From Alphaproteobacteria bacterium (GTDB lineage: Bacteria > Pseudomonadota > Alphaproteobacteria > UBA9219 > RGZA01): a DNA stretch of 53,526 bases. Location of the stretch: contig JANQEX010000030.1 in NCBI GenBank assembly GCA_028278105.1, positions 1 to 53,526 of the forward strand, read 5' to 3'. Under the pieces are notes generated by a model. The model did no database searches. It saw nothing but the letters and a program-made list of their open reading frames with translations, and was not told the DNA's origin. How positions within the stretch are numbered: the stretch's first letter is position 1; each line of letters opens with the position of its first letter. The translations under genes were made by a program, and so were the position numbers. Of the stretch, positions 1 through 13,375 are shown piece after piece.

Positions 1-68
1 TCCATCAGGCGCGCGAGCTGGGCGCGGCTTTCGATGGGCGTGAAGTCTTCGGCGGCGGCAGCGGGCAT
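1..68 (-). CDS. gshA: glutamate-cysteine ligase, N-terminal fragment (runs off window)
   Basis: Minus-strand ATG at 68..66 reads MPAAAAEDFTPIESRAQLARLM, resembling the start of alphaproteobacterial GshA (TPIESRAQLV...); next to rsmE. Confidence 0.6.
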   Translation of the reverse strand, partial: MPAAAAEDFTPIESRAQLARLM

Positions 69-91
69 GCGGAAGGAGTGATGCAATGATA

Positions 92-186
92 AAGTGAAAA
101 GTGAAGCGTGAAGAGTGAACAAGGAACCGGCTTGTCTTGAGATTCTATTCTGATTTCTGGTTTCCGGCTTCCGGTTTCCGGTTCCA
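92..186 (-). repeat. Word-array element, families B and A: GAAACCRGAA array (142..186, minus sense) followed by inverted GTGAARR array (92..120)
   Basis: Plus strand: aagtgaaaagtgaagcgtgaagagtgaac ... ttctgatttctggtttccggcttccggtttccggttcc. Confidence 0.8.
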
Positions 187-897
187 GTCGCCCCAGGCGG
201 CCTGCGCCAGGGCCAGGGCCGCGATGGATGCCGTGTCGGCGCGCAGAAGGCGGGGACCAAGGCGCACCGGATGGATATAGGGCCTTGCCCGCAATTCGCC
301 AAATTCTTCTTCCGTGAAGCCTCCTTCCGGTCCCGTCATGACTGCCAGGCTGCCGGTTTTCAGGCTTTTGACCGCTTCCAGGAAAGGCCTGGCCTCGCCC
401 GCCTCGGCGCAGAGCAGAAGGGGCCGGGCGGCGTCCCAGCCATCCAGGAGACGAAGAAGCGGCTGGGCCTGCGCGACGTCCGGCACGGTAAGACGGCCGC
501 ATTGCTCGGAAGCCTCAATGGCAATCGCGCGATAGCGGTCAACCGGAACGCGGGGAATGACCGTGCGTTGCGTGGTAACGGGAAGCAGACGGGACACGCC
601 AAGCTCGCTCGCTTTTTCGACGGCCAGATCGCCATGCCCCCGCTTGATGGGGGCGAAGGCCAGCCACAGATCGGGGCCGGAGGCCTGGGGCCGTGTCTGC
701 TCGCGCACCTGCAAAAAAGAGGCCCCTTTTTCAAGCCGCTGCACCACCGCGTGCCATTCCCCGTCGCGGCCGTTGAAAAGCAAAAGAGGTTCCCCCGCCG
801 CGAGGCGCATGACATGGGCCAGATAATGATGGCGCGCGTCGCCCAGCGCTATCGTGGCGCCGGCATCGAGGCTGTCTTCGACAAAAAGGCGGAGCAT
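145..897 (-). CDS. rsmE: 16S rRNA (uracil1498-N3)-methyltransferase RsmE
   Basis: MLRLFVEDS... HYLAHVMRLAAGE, EKASELGVSRLLPV, MTGPEGGFTEEEF, LGPRLLRADTA motifs. Internal ATG at 897 preferred over the 963 TTG start, which lies in repeat DNA. Confidence 0.93.
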   Translation of the reverse strand: MLRLFVEDSLDAGATIALGDARHHYLAHVMRLAAGEPLLLFNGRDGEWHAVVQRLEKGASFLQVREQTRPQASGPDLWLAFAPIKRGHGDLAVEKASELGVSRLLPVTTQRTVIPRVPVDRYRAIAIEASEQCGRLTVPDVAQAQPLLRLLDGWDAARPLLLCAEAGEARPFLEAVKSLKTGSLAVMTGPEGGFTEEEFGELRARPYIHPVRLGPRLLRADTASIAALALAQAAWGDWNRKPEAGNQKSE

Positions 898-902
898 GAA
901 GG

Positions 903-1035
903 AGGGTCGATCAAAAGGGTCGATAGGGTCAAAAGGGTCGAAGGTAAAAAGCAAGTTTTGCAATTTTGGTTAAGAGTTACAACGCCTCACGTTTTGACCC
1001 CTTGTTCCGACCCTCTTTTCGACCCTCTTGCCCCT
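903..1035. repeat. Word-array hairpin, family C (GGGTCRA): direct array 903..944, inverted array 992..1035
   Basis: gggtcgatcaaaagggtcgatagggtcaaaagggtcgaagg ... ttttgaccccttgttccgaccctcttttcgaccctcttgcc. Confidence 0.8.
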
Positions 1036-1047
1036 TCATTTACATGC

Positions 1048-1076
1048 TTGACGCCCACAAGCCGAATCCCTAGTAT
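1048..1076 (+). promoter_or_regulatory. Candidate sigma70 promoter for rpsL operon (TTGACG-N17-TAGTAT)
   Basis: ttgacg at 1048..1053, 17-nt spacer, tagtat at 1071..1076; upstream of rpsL. Confidence 0.65.
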
Positions 1077-1293
1077 CCGCCCGCTTTTGAGGTTTCCTTA
1101 AGGGCTCTGAACGCGGGTCAGGATGTGCTGATCCAAATCCGCAGGGCATGATTTTCGAGAGAAGGCGCGGGAGCCGTTGCGGTCTTCCGTTTCTCTCCAC
1201 CAAGTCCGGAACAGCCACGCGCTTCCGGCGTTTTTGTTTTGTGGATTGCGCGAATGACCGCGCGAATTTTTTTGAAGGTTGGGTAACGAAGAA

Positions 1294-1665
1294 ATGCCGA
1301 CGATCAACCAGCTCATCCGCAAGAAGCGGACCGCGCCCGGCGCGCGCGACAAGGTGCCGGCGCTGAAGCGGTGCCCGCAAAAGCGCGGCGTGTGCACGCG
1401 CGTCTACACCACCACGCCCAAGAAGCCGAACTCGGCCCTGCGCAAGGTGGCCCGCGTGCGCCTGACCAACGGCTTCGAGGTTATCAGCTACATTCCGGGC
1501 GAAAAGCACAACCTTCAGGAGCACTCCGTGGTGATGATCCGCGGCGGCCGCGTGAAGGACCTTCCCGGCGTGCGCTATCACATCATCCGCGGCACGCTGG
1601 ATACGCAGGGCGTCACGGCCCGCCGCCAGCGCCGCAGCAAATACGGCGCGAAACGGCCGAAATGA
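1294..1665 (+). CDS. rpsL: 30S ribosomal protein S12
   Basis: [12 protein letters not shown]...[23 protein letters not shown]...[13 protein letters not shown]...[10 protein letters not shown]. Confidence 0.98.
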   Translation: MPTINQLIRKKRTAPGARDKVPALKRCPQKRGVCTRVYTTTPKKPNSALRKVARVRLTNGFEVISYIPGEKHNLQEHSVVMIRGGRVKDLPGVRYHIIRGTLDTQGVTARRQRRSKYGAKRPK

Positions 1666-1700
1666 GGGCTTTTCCTGCCGAGCGGAGCGAAGCTGGAAAA

Positions 1701-1803
1701 ACCCCGTCCCGGCGAAAGCCGGGATCCAGAAAAGAAGAGAACGGGAAACAGGTTACGAAAAGCCAATTACGAGATTAAACACGAACGAGATTGAACGCGA
1801 GAT
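1701..1803. repeat. REP-like palindrome (cccggcgaaagccggg) plus CGAGATT word array
   Basis: gtcccggcgaaagccgggatccag; then acgagattaaacacgaacgagattgaacgcgagattg. Confidence 0.6.
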
Positions 1804-1818
1804 TGTCAGGAAAATCCC

Positions 1819-2295
1819 ATGTCACGCCGTCACAGAGCCGAGAAACGCGAAATCCTGCCCGATCCCAAATTCGGCGATCTGGTGCTGGGCAAGTTCATGA
1901 ACGTCCTGATGTTTCAGGGCAAGAAATCGGTGGCCGAGCGCATCGTCTATGGCGCGCTCGACAAGATTACCAAGGTGCTCAAAGGCGCCGAAAACGCGCT
2001 GGAGCTTTTCCACAAGGCGCTCAACAATGTGCGCCCCTATCTGGAAGTGCGCTCGCGCCGGGTGGGCGGCGCCACCTATCAGGTGCCGGTCGACGTGCGC
2101 CCGGAGCGCGGCGTGGCGCTGGCCATGCGCTGGCTCATCAAGGCGGCCCGCGCGCGCGGCGAGAAGACCATGATCGATCGCCTGGCCGGCGAGATTCTGG
2201 ACGCCCTCAACAACCGCGGCGGCGCCATCAAGAAGCGCGAGGACACCCACCGCATGGCCGAGGCCAACAAGGCCTTCGCCCATTACCGCTGGTGA
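1819..2295 (+). CDS. rpsG: 30S ribosomal protein S7
   Basis: [20 protein letters not shown]...; between rpsL and fusA. Confidence 0.98.
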   Translation: MSRRHRAEKREILPDPKFGDLVLGKFMNVLMFQGKKSVAERIVYGALDKITKVLKGAENALELFHKALNNVRPYLEVRSRRVGGATYQVPVDVRPERGVALAMRWLIKAARARGEKTMIDRLAGEILDALNNRGGAIKKREDTHRMAEANKAFAHYRW

Positions 2296-2316
2296 GGAAT
2301 TTTTCAGGAACGCATC

Positions 2317-4394
<2,078 letters not shown>

Positions 4395-4395
<1 letters not shown>

Positions 4396-4473
4396 GGTAC
4401 GAAGGTGCGAGGGTTCGTGGGTTCGCGGTTTGTTTGTCACCTCGCACCCTCGAACCCCCGGACCCGCGAACCC
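4395..4473. repeat. Word-array hairpin, family E (GGTTCGNG) between fusA and tuf
   Basis: gggtacgaaggtgcgagggttcgtgggttcgcgg tttgtttgtcac ctcgcaccctcgaacccccggacccgcgaaccc. Confidence 0.85.
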
Positions 4474-4509
4474 AGGGGTGAAAAACAGGGCTCAAAAGAG
4501 GAGTAACAC

Positions 4510-5697
<1,188 letters not shown>

Positions 5698-5704
5698 ATG
5701 ACGT

Positions 5705-5965
5705 TTGGGTCCGGGCCGTCCGGTTTTTTCGCCGGACGTCCGGCCGGGTTCAGCAAAGAGGTTCAACGGCCTCATGACGGAGACGGGGGAATTTCCGCCA
5801 CGTCCGTCAGGGCTGGAGGTTTTTGAATGGAACAAGGCGCTTTTGGCAGGTAAGAGGTCAGTTTGGATAAATCACCCCCGCCCCCGCTTTCGCGGGGACA
5901 AACTCCGGCGGGGGTCCCAGGTGTTTTCTATAAAACAAATGGGATGCCCGCCTTCGCGGGCATGA
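5705..5965. repeat. Palindromic spacer: gtccgg-rich hairpin plus REP-like palindromes
   Basis: cgtccggttttttcgccggacg; cccccgctttcgcggggac; gatgcccgccttcgcgggcat. Confidence 0.65.
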
Positions 5966-6090
5966 ATATAAAGGCAAACGGACCCGCTACCTTTTGGCGC
6001 AACATCTTATCTCCTCCCAAAGGGAGGGGTGAGAAGATTGCGCCGCGTGAGGCGGCTTTTTCCAGGGTTGTTCAGGAAAGGCGAAGAGCC

Positions 6091-6405
6091 ATGGATGCAC
6101 AGGTTATCCGCATACGCCTCAAGGCGTTCGACCATCGCGTGCTCGACACGTCGGTGAGCGAGATCGTCAGCACCGCCAAGCGCACCGGCGCGTCGGTGCG
6201 CGGGCCGATCCCGCTGCCCACGCGCTTCGAGCGCTTCACGGTCAACCGCGGCCCGCATGTGGACAAGAAATCGCGCGAGCAGTTCGAAATCCGCACGCAC
6301 AAGCGCCTTCTGGACATTCTGGAAGCCACGCCGCAGACGATTGACGCGCTGATGAAGCTCGACCTCGCAGCCGGCGTGGATGTGGAGATCAAGTTGCAGG
6401 GTTGA
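6091..6405 (+). CDS. rpsJ: 30S ribosomal protein S10
   Basis: [34 protein letters not shown]...; longer ORF upstream is translated repeat DNA. Confidence 0.98.
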   Translation: MDAQVIRIRLKAFDHRVLDTSVSEIVSTAKRTGASVRGPIPLPTRFERFTVNRGPHVDKKSREQFEIRTHKRLLDILEATPQTIDALMKLDLAAGVDVEIKLQG

Positions 6406-6410
6406 GTGGG

Positions 6411-6556
6411 AAGTGAAGAGTGAAAAGTGAAGGGTGAAGAGTGAAAAGGAGGGGTTGAGGATTGGAATGGAATGAAGATGAAGAACCGGCGCCGTCGCGG
6501 CGGCAAGCCCTTTTCACTCTTCACTTTTCACTCTTCACTCCGGTCACCCTTCACTC
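6411..6556. repeat. Word-array hairpin, family A (GTGAARR) between rpsJ and rplC
   Basis: Perfect 20-bp inverted repeat gtgaagagtgaaaagtgaag (6413..6432) / cttcacttttcactcttcac (6519..6538). Confidence 0.9.
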
Positions 6557-6570
6557 CGAAAGGAAACGAG

Positions 6571-7353
6571 ATGCGTACCGGAGTATTGGCAGAAAAGGTC
6601 GGGATGACCAAAATTTTCGACGCCGAGGGGCGTCATGTGCCCGTGACCGTCCTGAAAATGGACGGCTGCGCGGTGGTCGCCGTCCGCAGCCCGGAAAAAA
6701 ACGGCTATGCCGCCGTGCAGCTCGGCTATGGCGCGGTTAAGGCCAGGAATGTCGGCAAGGCGCTCCGGGGCCATTTCGCAAAGGCGGGCGTCGAGCCGCG
6801 CCGGAAGCTGGCCGAATTCCGCGTCTCGGAAGACGCGCTGCTGGAGGTGGGGGCCGAGCTTTCGCCGTCGCATTTCGTGCCGGGCCAGTTCGTGGACGTG
6901 ACCGGCGCCACCATCGGCAAGGGCTTTGCCGGCGTCATCAAGCGCCATCATTTCGGCGGGCTTCCGGCCAGCCACGGCGTGTCGATCTCGCACCGCTCGC
7001 ACGGCTCCACCGGCAACCGCCAGGATCCCGGCCGCGTCTTCAAGAACAAGAAAATGGCCGGGCATCTCGGCGATGCGCGCCGCACGATCCCCAATCTTTC
7101 CGTGGTGTCGGTGGATGCGGACAGCGGGCTTCTGTTCGTGCGCGGCGCGGTGCCCGGTTGCGAAGGATCGTTCGTGAGGGTGCGCGACGCGGCGAAGAAG
7201 GCCCTGCCCAAGGACGCGCCGTTTCCCGCCGGCCTGCGCGAGAAAAGTGAAAAAGCCGAAGTCTCTGCCGCGGCCGCGGCCGAAAGCGCGCCCGCGCTTG
7301 AAGCCGGAGCGCAAGGGGCCGGAACAGAAGGGGCCGGGGCGAAAAAGGAATAG
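6571..7353 (+). CDS. rplC: 50S ribosomal protein L3
   Basis: [20 protein letters not shown]...[50 protein letters not shown]. Confidence 0.98.
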   Translation: MRTGVLAEKVGMTKIFDAEGRHVPVTVLKMDGCAVVAVRSPEKNGYAAVQLGYGAVKARNVGKALRGHFAKAGVEPRRKLAEFRVSEDALLEVGAELSPSHFVPGQFVDVTGATIGKGFAGVIKRHHFGGLPASHGVSISHRSHGSTGNRQDPGRVFKNKKMAGHLGDARRTIPNLSVVSVDADSGLLFVRGAVPGCEGSFVRVRDAAKKALPKDAPFPAGLREKSEKAEVSAAAAAESAPALEAGAQGAGTEGAGAKKE

Positions 7354-7356
7354 GCC

Positions 7357-7998
7357 ATGACCAGCATCAAAGCCAAAATCATCAATCTGGAGAACAGGCC
7401 GGTGGGCGAGTTGGATCTCGCGCCGGAGGTTTTCGGCGTGAAGGTCCGCGCGGATCTTCTGGCCCGCGCCATCCAGTGGCAGCGCGACAAGCGCCGCGCC
7501 GGCACGCACAAGGTCAAGCAGATCGGCGAGATAAGAGGCACCACCAGGAAGCCCTATAGCCAGAAAGGCACCGGCAACGCGCGCCAGGGCAGTTTGCGCT
7601 CGCCGCAGTTCCGCACGGGCGCGGTGATCTTCGGCCCCGTGGTGCGCAGCCATGCCACCCGCCTCAACAAGAAGGTGCGCGCGCAGGCCCTGTGCTGCGC
7701 CCTTTCCTCGAAGCGGGAGGAGGGCAAGCTGGTGGTGCTGGACGCCGCGAAGGCGGACGCCATCAAGACCAAGGCGGCGGCCGCGGCGCTGAACAGGATC
7801 GCGGGCCGGGCGTCGGTGCTGATTATCGACGGCGCCAATCCCGACGAAAACTTCGCCAAAAGCGTGCGCAACCTGCGCGCCGTGGACCTGTTGCCCGAAC
7901 AGGGCGCCAATGTGTACGACATCATGCGCCGCGAGGTTCTGGTGCTGACCCGGAACGCGGTCGAGCAGCTTTCCGGGCGCCTGAAGGAGGCCGTCTGA
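7357..7998 (+). CDS. rplD: 50S ribosomal protein L4
   Basis: [48 protein letters not shown]. Confidence 0.98.
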   Translation: MTSIKAKIINLENRPVGELDLAPEVFGVKVRADLLARAIQWQRDKRRAGTHKVKQIGEIRGTTRKPYSQKGTGNARQGSLRSPQFRTGAVIFGPVVRSHATRLNKKVRAQALCCALSSKREEGKLVVLDAAKADAIKTKAAAAALNRIAGRASVLIIDGANPDENFAKSVRNLRAVDLLPEQGANVYDIMRREVLVLTRNAVEQLSGRLKEAV

Positions 7999-8342
7999 TG
8001 TTCAAGCCGAAGAAACCCGCCGCGAAGAAGGACGAAACCGCGCCCGCCGCGCCGAAGCCGCGCGACTACGCCGCCATCATCCGCCCGATGATCACCGAAA
8101 AGGCCACCGGCGTCTCCGCCCATGGCCAGGTGGTGTTCGAGGTGGCGCTTTCCGCCACCCGGCAGGATGTGAAGAACGCCATCCAGAGCCTGTTCAAGGT
8201 CAAGGTGGTGGGCGTCAACACCCTGCGCCGCAAGGGCAAGACCAAAAATTTCCGCGGACGGTCCGCGCGCCGCGCCGATATCAAGCTGGCCTATGTCACC
8301 CTGGCGGAAGGCCAGAACATCGACGTTTCGGCGGGCATCTAG
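7998..8342 (+). CDS. rplW: 50S ribosomal protein L23
   Basis: [16 protein letters not shown]...[22 protein letters not shown] overlaps rplD stop. Confidence 0.96.
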   Translation: MFKPKKPAAKKDETAPAAPKPRDYAAIIRPMITEKATGVSAHGQVVFEVALSATRQDVKNAIQSLFKVKVVGVNTLRRKGKTKNFRGRSARRADIKLAYVTLAEGQNIDVSAGI

Positions 8343-8366
8343 GAGCAGAATCAGGGAACGGGAATC

Positions 8367-9203
8367 ATGGCGCTCAAGACTTTCAAACCGGCAAGCCCCG
8401 GACTCCGCACGCTGGTGCTGGTCGATAAAAGCGAGCTTTGGAAAGGCCGTCCCGTGAAGGGATTGACCGAAGGCCTGCGCAAGGCCGGCGGCCGCAACAA
8501 TACCGGCCGCATCACCGTGCGCCATGCCGGCGGCGGGCACAAGAGGCTTTACCGCAAGGTGGACTTCAAGCGCGGCATCCGCGACGCGGAGGGCACGGTC
8601 GTGCGCCTGGAATATGATCCCAACCGCACGGCGTTCATCGCGCTGGTCGATTACGGCGACGGCCGGATGAGCTATATCCTCGCCCCGCAGCGCCTGAAGG
8701 CGGGCGACACGGTGATGGCCGGCGCCCGGACCGACGTCAAGCCCGGCAACGCCATGCCGCTGAAGAACATGCCCATGGGCACCATCATCCACAATGTGGA
8801 GATGCGTCCCGGCAAGGGCGGGCAGCTTGTGCGTTCGGCCGGCGGCTATGCCCAGCTCGTGGCGCGCGACAGCGGCCGGGCGCAGATCAAGCTGGCCTCA
8901 GGCGAGGTCCGCCTGGTGCATGAGGACTGCATGGCCACCATCGGCGCGGTGTCGAATCCCGATCACGTCAACGTCGCGCTCGGCAAGGCCGGGCGCAAGC
9001 GCTGGATGGGCGTGCGCCCCACCGTGCGCGGCGTGGTGATGAACCCCATCGACCATCCGCATGGCGGCGGCGAAGGCCGCACCTCCGGCGGCCGCCACCC
9101 CGTGACCCCCTGGGGCAAGGGCACCAAGGGCACCAAGACCCGCAAGAACAAGCGCACCGACCGGATGATCCTCGTGCGGCGCAAGAAGAAGAAATCCCGG
9201 TAG
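8367..9203 (+). CDS. rplB: 50S ribosomal protein L2
   Basis: [27 protein letters not shown]...[29 protein letters not shown]. Confidence 0.99.
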   Translation: MALKTFKPASPGLRTLVLVDKSELWKGRPVKGLTEGLRKAGGRNNTGRITVRHAGGGHKRLYRKVDFKRGIRDAEGTVVRLEYDPNRTAFIALVDYGDGRMSYILAPQRLKAGDTVMAGARTDVKPGNAMPLKNMPMGTIIHNVEMRPGKGGQLVRSAGGYAQLVARDSGRAQIKLASGEVRLVHEDCMATIGAVSNPDHVNVALGKAGRKRWMGVRPTVRGVVMNPIDHPHGGGEGRTSGGRHPVTPWGKGTKGTKTRKNKRTDRMILVRRKKKKSR

Positions 9204-9217
9204 AGGAGAAGGCTCTT

Positions 9218-9502
9218 ATGGCACGCTCAGTCTGGAAAGGCCCGTTCGTGGACGGGTATTTGCTCAAGAAGGCCGACAAGGTTCGCGCCTCGGGCCGTCA
9301 TGACATCATCAAGACATGGTCGCGGCGCTCCACGATCCTGCCGCAGTTCGTGGGCCTGACCTTTGCCGTCCATAACGGCCACAAGTTCCTCCCCGTGTCG
9401 GTGACCGAGAACATGATCGGCCACAAGTTCGGGGAGTTCGCCCCCACGCGCGTTTTCGTCGCGCATGGCGGCTCCGACAGGAAAACCGAGGAAAGGAAGT
9501 AG
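9218..9502 (+). CDS. rpsS: 30S ribosomal protein S19
   Basis: [21 protein letters not shown]...[25 protein letters not shown]. Confidence 0.98.
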   Translation: MARSVWKGPFVDGYLLKKADKVRASGRHDIIKTWSRRSTILPQFVGLTFAVHNGHKFLPVSVTENMIGHKFGEFAPTRVFVAHGGSDRKTEERK

Positions 9503-9509
9503 GCCCGCC

Positions 9510-9971
9510 ATGGGAAAACAGGCCAATCCGCGCAAGGTGAAGGACAACGAGGCGCTGGCGATTGCCCGCACCCTGCGCACCAGCCCGCGCAAGCTTAATC
9601 TCGTGGCGCGGCTCATCCGCGGTTGCAAGGTGGGCGAGGCGCTGCGGCGGCTCAGCTTCGACAAGCACCGCATGGCGCTTGAGGTGAAGAAGGTTTTGCA
9701 ATCGGCGGTGGCGAATGCCGAGAACAACCACCAGCTCGACGTCGACCGTCTGGTCGTGGCCGAGGCCTCGGTGGGCCGCGCCTTTGTCATGCGCCGCTAC
9801 CATGCCCGCGCGCGCGGCCGCGGCGCGCCGGTGGAAAAGCCGTTTTCAAACCTGCGCATGGTGGTGCGCGAGGAGGACCGGAAACCGGAAGCCAGAAACC
9901 AGAAATCAGAAACCAGAAGTCGGAAGTCAGAAAAGAAGAAGAAAACGGAAAACCGGAAAAAGGACGTGTAA
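9510..9971 (+). CDS. rplV: 50S ribosomal protein L22 with repeat-derived C-terminal tail
   Basis: [20 protein letters not shown]...[28 protein letters not shown] then [31 protein letters not shown]. Confidence 0.95.
   Translation: MGKQANPRKVKDNEALAIARTLRTSPRKLNLVARLIRGCKVGEALRRLSFDKHRMALEVKKVLQSAVANAENNHQLDVDRLVVAEASVGRAFVMRRYHARARGRGAPVEKPFSNLRMVVREEDRKPEARNQKSETRSRKSEKKKKTENRKKDV
9876..9935 (+). repeat. Word array, family B (GAAACCRGAA), inside the rplV 3' end
   Basis: gaccggaaaccggaagccagaaaccagaaatcagaaaccagaagtcggaagtcagaaaag; near-copy of the rsmE 3' end element. Confidence 0.85.
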
Positions 9972-9972
9972 C

Positions 9973-10056
9973 ATGGGCCGGAAAGTCAACCCCCGCGAGC
10001 GAGCGGTTGCGCGCAGCGCAGAGCGAGCCGCAATTAAAACGAAAAGGAACTCCTGA
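9973..10056 (+). other. Small ORF duplicating the rpsC translation start ([27 protein letters not shown])
   Basis: atgggccggaaagtcaacccc repeats the authentic rpsC start atggggcagaaagtcaacccc at 10058; both preceded by an AAGGA-type SD. Confidence 0.7.
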
Positions 10057-10057
10057 C

Positions 10058-10738
10058 ATGGGGCAGAAAGTCAACCCCGTCGGCTTGCGCCTCGGCATCA
10101 TCCGCACCTGGGATTCGCGCTGGTTCGCCGGCAAGGATTACGGCGCGCTTTTGCACGAGGATTTCAAGATCCGCGCCTACCTCACCGAGAAGCTGGAGCA
10201 GGCGGGCGTGTCCCGCGTGGTGATTGAGCGCCCGGCGAAAAAGGCGCGCATCACCATTCACTCGGCGCGTCCCGGCGTGGTCATCGGCAAGAAGGGCGCC
10301 GATATCGAAAAGCTGCGGTCCGACATCGGCGGGATGACGTCGTCCGAAGTCAACCTGAACATCGTCGAAATCCGCAAGCCGGAACTGGACGCCAGGCTGG
10401 TCGCCGAAAACATCGCCCAGCAGCTTGAGCGCCGCGTGGCCTTCCGCCGCGCGATGAAACGCGCCGTGCAGTCGGCGCTGCGCCTGGGCGCGCTTGGCAT
10501 CCGCATCAATTGCGGCGGCCGTCTGGGCGGCGCCGAAATCGCCCGCATGGAATGGTACCGCGAAGGCCGCGTGCCCTTGCATACGCTGCGCGCCGACGTC
10601 GATTACGGCACCGCCACCGCCTTCACCACCTATGGCACCTGCGGCGTGAAAGTGTGGATCTTCAAGGGCGAGATTCTCGACCACGACCCCTACGCCATCG
10701 AAAAGCGCCAGGCCGAAGGCGCGCCGCAGCGGACGTGA
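10058..10738 (+). CDS. rpsC: 30S ribosomal protein S3
   Basis: [24 protein letters not shown]...[18 protein letters not shown]. Confidence 0.98.
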   Translation: MGQKVNPVGLRLGIIRTWDSRWFAGKDYGALLHEDFKIRAYLTEKLEQAGVSRVVIERPAKKARITIHSARPGVVIGKKGADIEKLRSDIGGMTSSEVNLNIVEIRKPELDARLVAENIAQQLERRVAFRRAMKRAVQSALRLGALGIRINCGGRLGGAEIARMEWYREGRVPLHTLRADVDYGTATAFTTYGTCGVKVWIFKGEILDHDPYAIEKRQAEGAPQRT

Positions 10739-10784
10739 GGAACTGAGGACGGAATGAGAACAAACAATCAAACGAAGGAAACGG

Positions 10785-10808
10785 GATGCCCGCCTGCGCG
10801 GGCATGAA
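10785..10808. repeat. REP-like palindrome (gatgcccgcctgcgcgggcatg)
   Basis: Same core as gatgcccgccttcgcgggcatg in the tuf-rpsJ spacer. Confidence 0.6.
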
Positions 10809-10820
10809 CAAGGCAAGAAA

Positions 10821-11234
10821 ATGTTGCAGCCAAAGAAAACCAAATACCGCAAGGCGCATAAGGGCCGCATTCACGGCGCGGCCCGCAGCGGTTTCACGCT
10901 GGCGTTCGGCTCCTACGGGCTGAAATCGCTGGAGCCGGAGCGCGTCACCGCCCGCCAGATCGAGGCCGCGCGCCGCGCCATCGCCCGCCACATGAAGCGC
11001 CAGGGCCGCGTATGGATCCGCGTGTTTCCCGACGTGCCGGTGTCGACCAAGCCCGCCGAAGTCCGCATGGGGTCCGGCAAGGGCGCGCCCGAATACTGGG
11101 TGACGCGCGTGCATCCCGGCCGCATCCTGTTCGAGATCGACGGCGTGCCGGACGGAATCGCGCGCGAGGCGTTCGCGCTGGCGGCGGCCAAGCTGCCGGT
11201 GAAAACCCGCATCGTCACGCGGCAGGCGGCGTAA
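10821..11234 (+). CDS. rplP: 50S ribosomal protein L16
   Basis: [16 protein letters not shown]...[30 protein letters not shown]. Confidence 0.98.
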   Translation: MLQPKKTKYRKAHKGRIHGAARSGFTLAFGSYGLKSLEPERVTARQIEAARRAIARHMKRQGRVWIRVFPDVPVSTKPAEVRMGSGKGAPEYWVTRVHPGRILFEIDGVPDGIAREAFALAAAKLPVKTRIVTRQAA

Positions 11235-11245
11235 GGAGAAGGATC

Positions 11246-11470
11246 ATGGCCCCCAAATCAACCCGCGCCAAAATCGGCGATCTTCGCGCCAGGTCCGACA
11301 GCGAGCTGAGGACCCGCCTGGCCGATCTGCGCCGGGAGCAGTTCAACCTTCGCATCCAGAAGGCCACGGGGCAGCTTGCCAACGTGGCGCGGGTGGCGCA
11401 GGTGAAGCGCGAAATCGCGCAGGTGCAGACCTTGCTGGCCGAAATGAAACGCAAGGCAAAAGCGGCTTGA
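11246..11470 (+). CDS. rpmC: 50S ribosomal protein L29
   Basis: LRARSDSELRTRLADLRREQFNLRIQKATGQLANVARVAQVKREIAQVQTLL. Confidence 0.96.
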   Translation: MAPKSTRAKIGDLRARSDSELRTRLADLRREQFNLRIQKATGQLANVARVAQVKREIAQVQTLLAEMKRKAKAA

Positions 11471-11491
11471 GAGATTTAAAGGAGTCCAAAC

Positions 11492-11782
11492 ATGCCACGC
11501 AGGGTTTTACAGGGTGTCGTCGTCAGCGCCAAGGCGGCCAAGACCGTCACGGTTCTGGTGGAGCGGCGCGTGATGCACCCCGTTTACAAGAAATTCGTCA
11601 AGCGCTCGAAGAAATATCTGGCGCATGACGAAAACCGCCGCGCCAAGCCGGGCGATACGGTGGAGATCGTGGAATGCCGCCCGCTGTCCAGGCGCAAAAG
11701 CTGGATTCTGGTGGGCGACGCGCCGGCAAGGACGGAAGCGCAGGCGCGCGCGGCCAAAAAGACCGCCCGCAAGGCCGGTTAG
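11492..11782 (+). CDS. rpsQ: 30S ribosomal protein S17
   Basis: [47 protein letters not shown]. Confidence 0.97.
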   Translation: MPRRVLQGVVVSAKAAKTVTVLVERRVMHPVYKKFVKRSKKYLAHDENRRAKPGDTVEIVECRPLSRRKSWILVGDAPARTEAQARAAKKTARKAG

Positions 11783-11800
11783 GAGAAGGAATGGTGTGAG

Positions 11801-12169
11801 ATGATACAGCAGGAAACCTGCCTTGAGGTTGCCGACAACAGCGGCGCGCGCAAGGTCCAGTGCATCAAGGTGCTGGGCGGCACGCGGCGCAAGTTCGCAA
11901 CCGTGGGCGACATCATCGTGGTGTCGGTGAAAGACGCCATTCCGCGCGGCCGCGTGAAAAAGGGCGACGTGCACAAGGCGGTGATCGTGCGCACCCGCTT
12001 CGACGTGCGCCGCGAGGACGGCAGCGTCATCCGCTTCGACCGCAACGCGGCGGTGCTGATCAACAAGGACAAGGAGCCCATCGGCACCCGCATTTTCGGG
12101 CCGGTGGTGCGCGAGTTGCGCGCGCTGGGCTTCATGAAGATCATTTCTTTGGCGGGCGAGGTGCTGTGA
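11801..12169 (+). CDS. rplN: 50S ribosomal protein L14
   Basis: [48 protein letters not shown]. Confidence 0.98.
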   Translation: MIQQETCLEVADNSGARKVQCIKVLGGTRRKFATVGDIIVVSVKDAIPRGRVKKGDVHKAVIVRTRFDVRREDGSVIRFDRNAAVLINKDKEPIGTRIFGPVVRELRALGFMKIISLAGEVL

Positions 12170-12489
12170 TGGCGGCGCGGATCAAGAAAAGCGACAAGGT
12201 CATTGTCCTGTCCGGCAAGGACAAGGGCAAGACCGGCGAGGTTTTGAAGGTGCTGCGCAAGCAGAATCGCGTGGTGGTGGCGGGCGTGAACATCGTGGCG
12301 CGCCATGCCAGGCCTTCCGCGCGCGACGCGGGCGGCATCCGCCGCGCCGAGGCGCCGGTTCATGTCTCGAACGTGGCGCATGTGGATCCCAGGGGCGGCA
12401 AGGCGGCGCGTGTCGGCGTGAAGGTTCTGAAGGGCGGCGAGAAATCGCTTGTCGCGCGGAAATCGGGCGAAGAAATCCGCCGCATATAG
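12169..12489 (+). CDS. rplX: 50S ribosomal protein L24
   Basis: [29 protein letters not shown]...[14 protein letters not shown]; overlaps rplN stop. Confidence 0.96.
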   Translation: MAARIKKSDKVIVLSGKDKGKTGEVLKVLRKQNRVVVAGVNIVARHARPSARDAGGIRRAEAPVHVSNVAHVDPRGGKAARVGVKVLKGGEKSLVARKSGEEIRRI

Positions 12490-12498
12490 GAGCAGGTC

Positions 12499-13038
12499 AT
12501 GGCAAGGTTGAAGACATATTACGAAGAGGTCATCCGGCCCAGGCTGATGGAGCGGTTTGCTTACCGCAACGTCATGGAAGTGCCGCGCCTGGAAAAGATC
12601 GTGCTCAACATGGGCGTGGGCGAGGCCGTCAACGACAACAAGAAAGTGCAGCAGGCGGCCGAGGAGCTGACGCTGATCGCCGGCCAGCGCGCCGTGGTCA
12701 CCCGCGCCCGCAAGGCCATCGCCAGCTTCAAGATCCGCGCCCGCCTGCCGATCGGCTGCAAGGTGACGCTGCGCCGCGCGCGGATGTACGAGTTCCTGGA
12801 CCGTCTGGTGAACATGGCGCTGCCCCGCGTGCGCGACTTCCGCGGCGTTTCCACGCGCAGCTTCGACGGCCACGGCAATTACGCCATGGGCCTGAAGGAG
12901 CAGATCGTGTTCCCCGAAATCAATTACGACAAGATCGGCGACATCCGCGGCCTCGACATCATCTTCGTCACCACGGCCCGGACCGACGACGAGGCCCGCG
13001 CCCTGCTGGAGGGCTTTTCCATGCCCTTCATGAAGTAA
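12499..13038 (+). CDS. rplE: 50S ribosomal protein L5
   Basis: [25 protein letters not shown]...[27 protein letters not shown]. Confidence 0.98.
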   Translation: MARLKTYYEEVIRPRLMERFAYRNVMEVPRLEKIVLNMGVGEAVNDNKKVQQAAEELTLIAGQRAVVTRARKAIASFKIRARLPIGCKVTLRRARMYEFLDRLVNMALPRVRDFRGVSTRSFDGHGNYAMGLKEQIVFPEINYDKIGDIRGLDIIFVTTARTDDEARALLEGFSMPFMK

Positions 13039-13050
13039 CGGAGCAGACTT

Positions 13051-13356
13051 ATGGCAAAAACAAGCAGCATCCAGCGTGACCTCAAGCGCCGCCGCATGGT
13101 GAAAAGCCATGCCGGCAAGCGCGCCCGGCTGAAGGCCATCGCCGCCAACCGCACCCTGCCGATCGAGGAGCGCTTTGCCGCCACGCTGAAGCTGGCGCAG
13201 ATGCCGCGCAACTCCAGCCGGACCCGCATTCACAACCGTTGCGAACTCACCGGGCGTCCGCGCGGCTTTTACCGCAAGTTCCGGCTTTGCCGCATCAAGC
13301 TGCGCGATCTGGCCGCGATGGGCCGCATCCCCGGCTGCGTGAAGTCAAGCTGGTAG
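13051..13356 (+). CDS. rpsN: 30S ribosomal protein S14
   Basis: [38 protein letters not shown]...GCVKSSW. Confidence 0.98.
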   Translation: MAKTSSIQRDLKRRRMVKSHAGKRARLKAIAANRTLPIEERFAATLKLAQMPRNSSRTRIHNRCELTGRPRGFYRKFRLCRIKLRDLAAMGRIPGCVKSSW

Positions 13357-13375
13357 TTTGAAGGAGACAACAGAC

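Noticed and set aside
5705-6090. 5' extension of rpsJ and small ORF 5705..5965 as coding
   Set aside because: Derived from REP-like palindromes ([13 protein letters not shown]-type spurious peptides); S10 starts at 6091.
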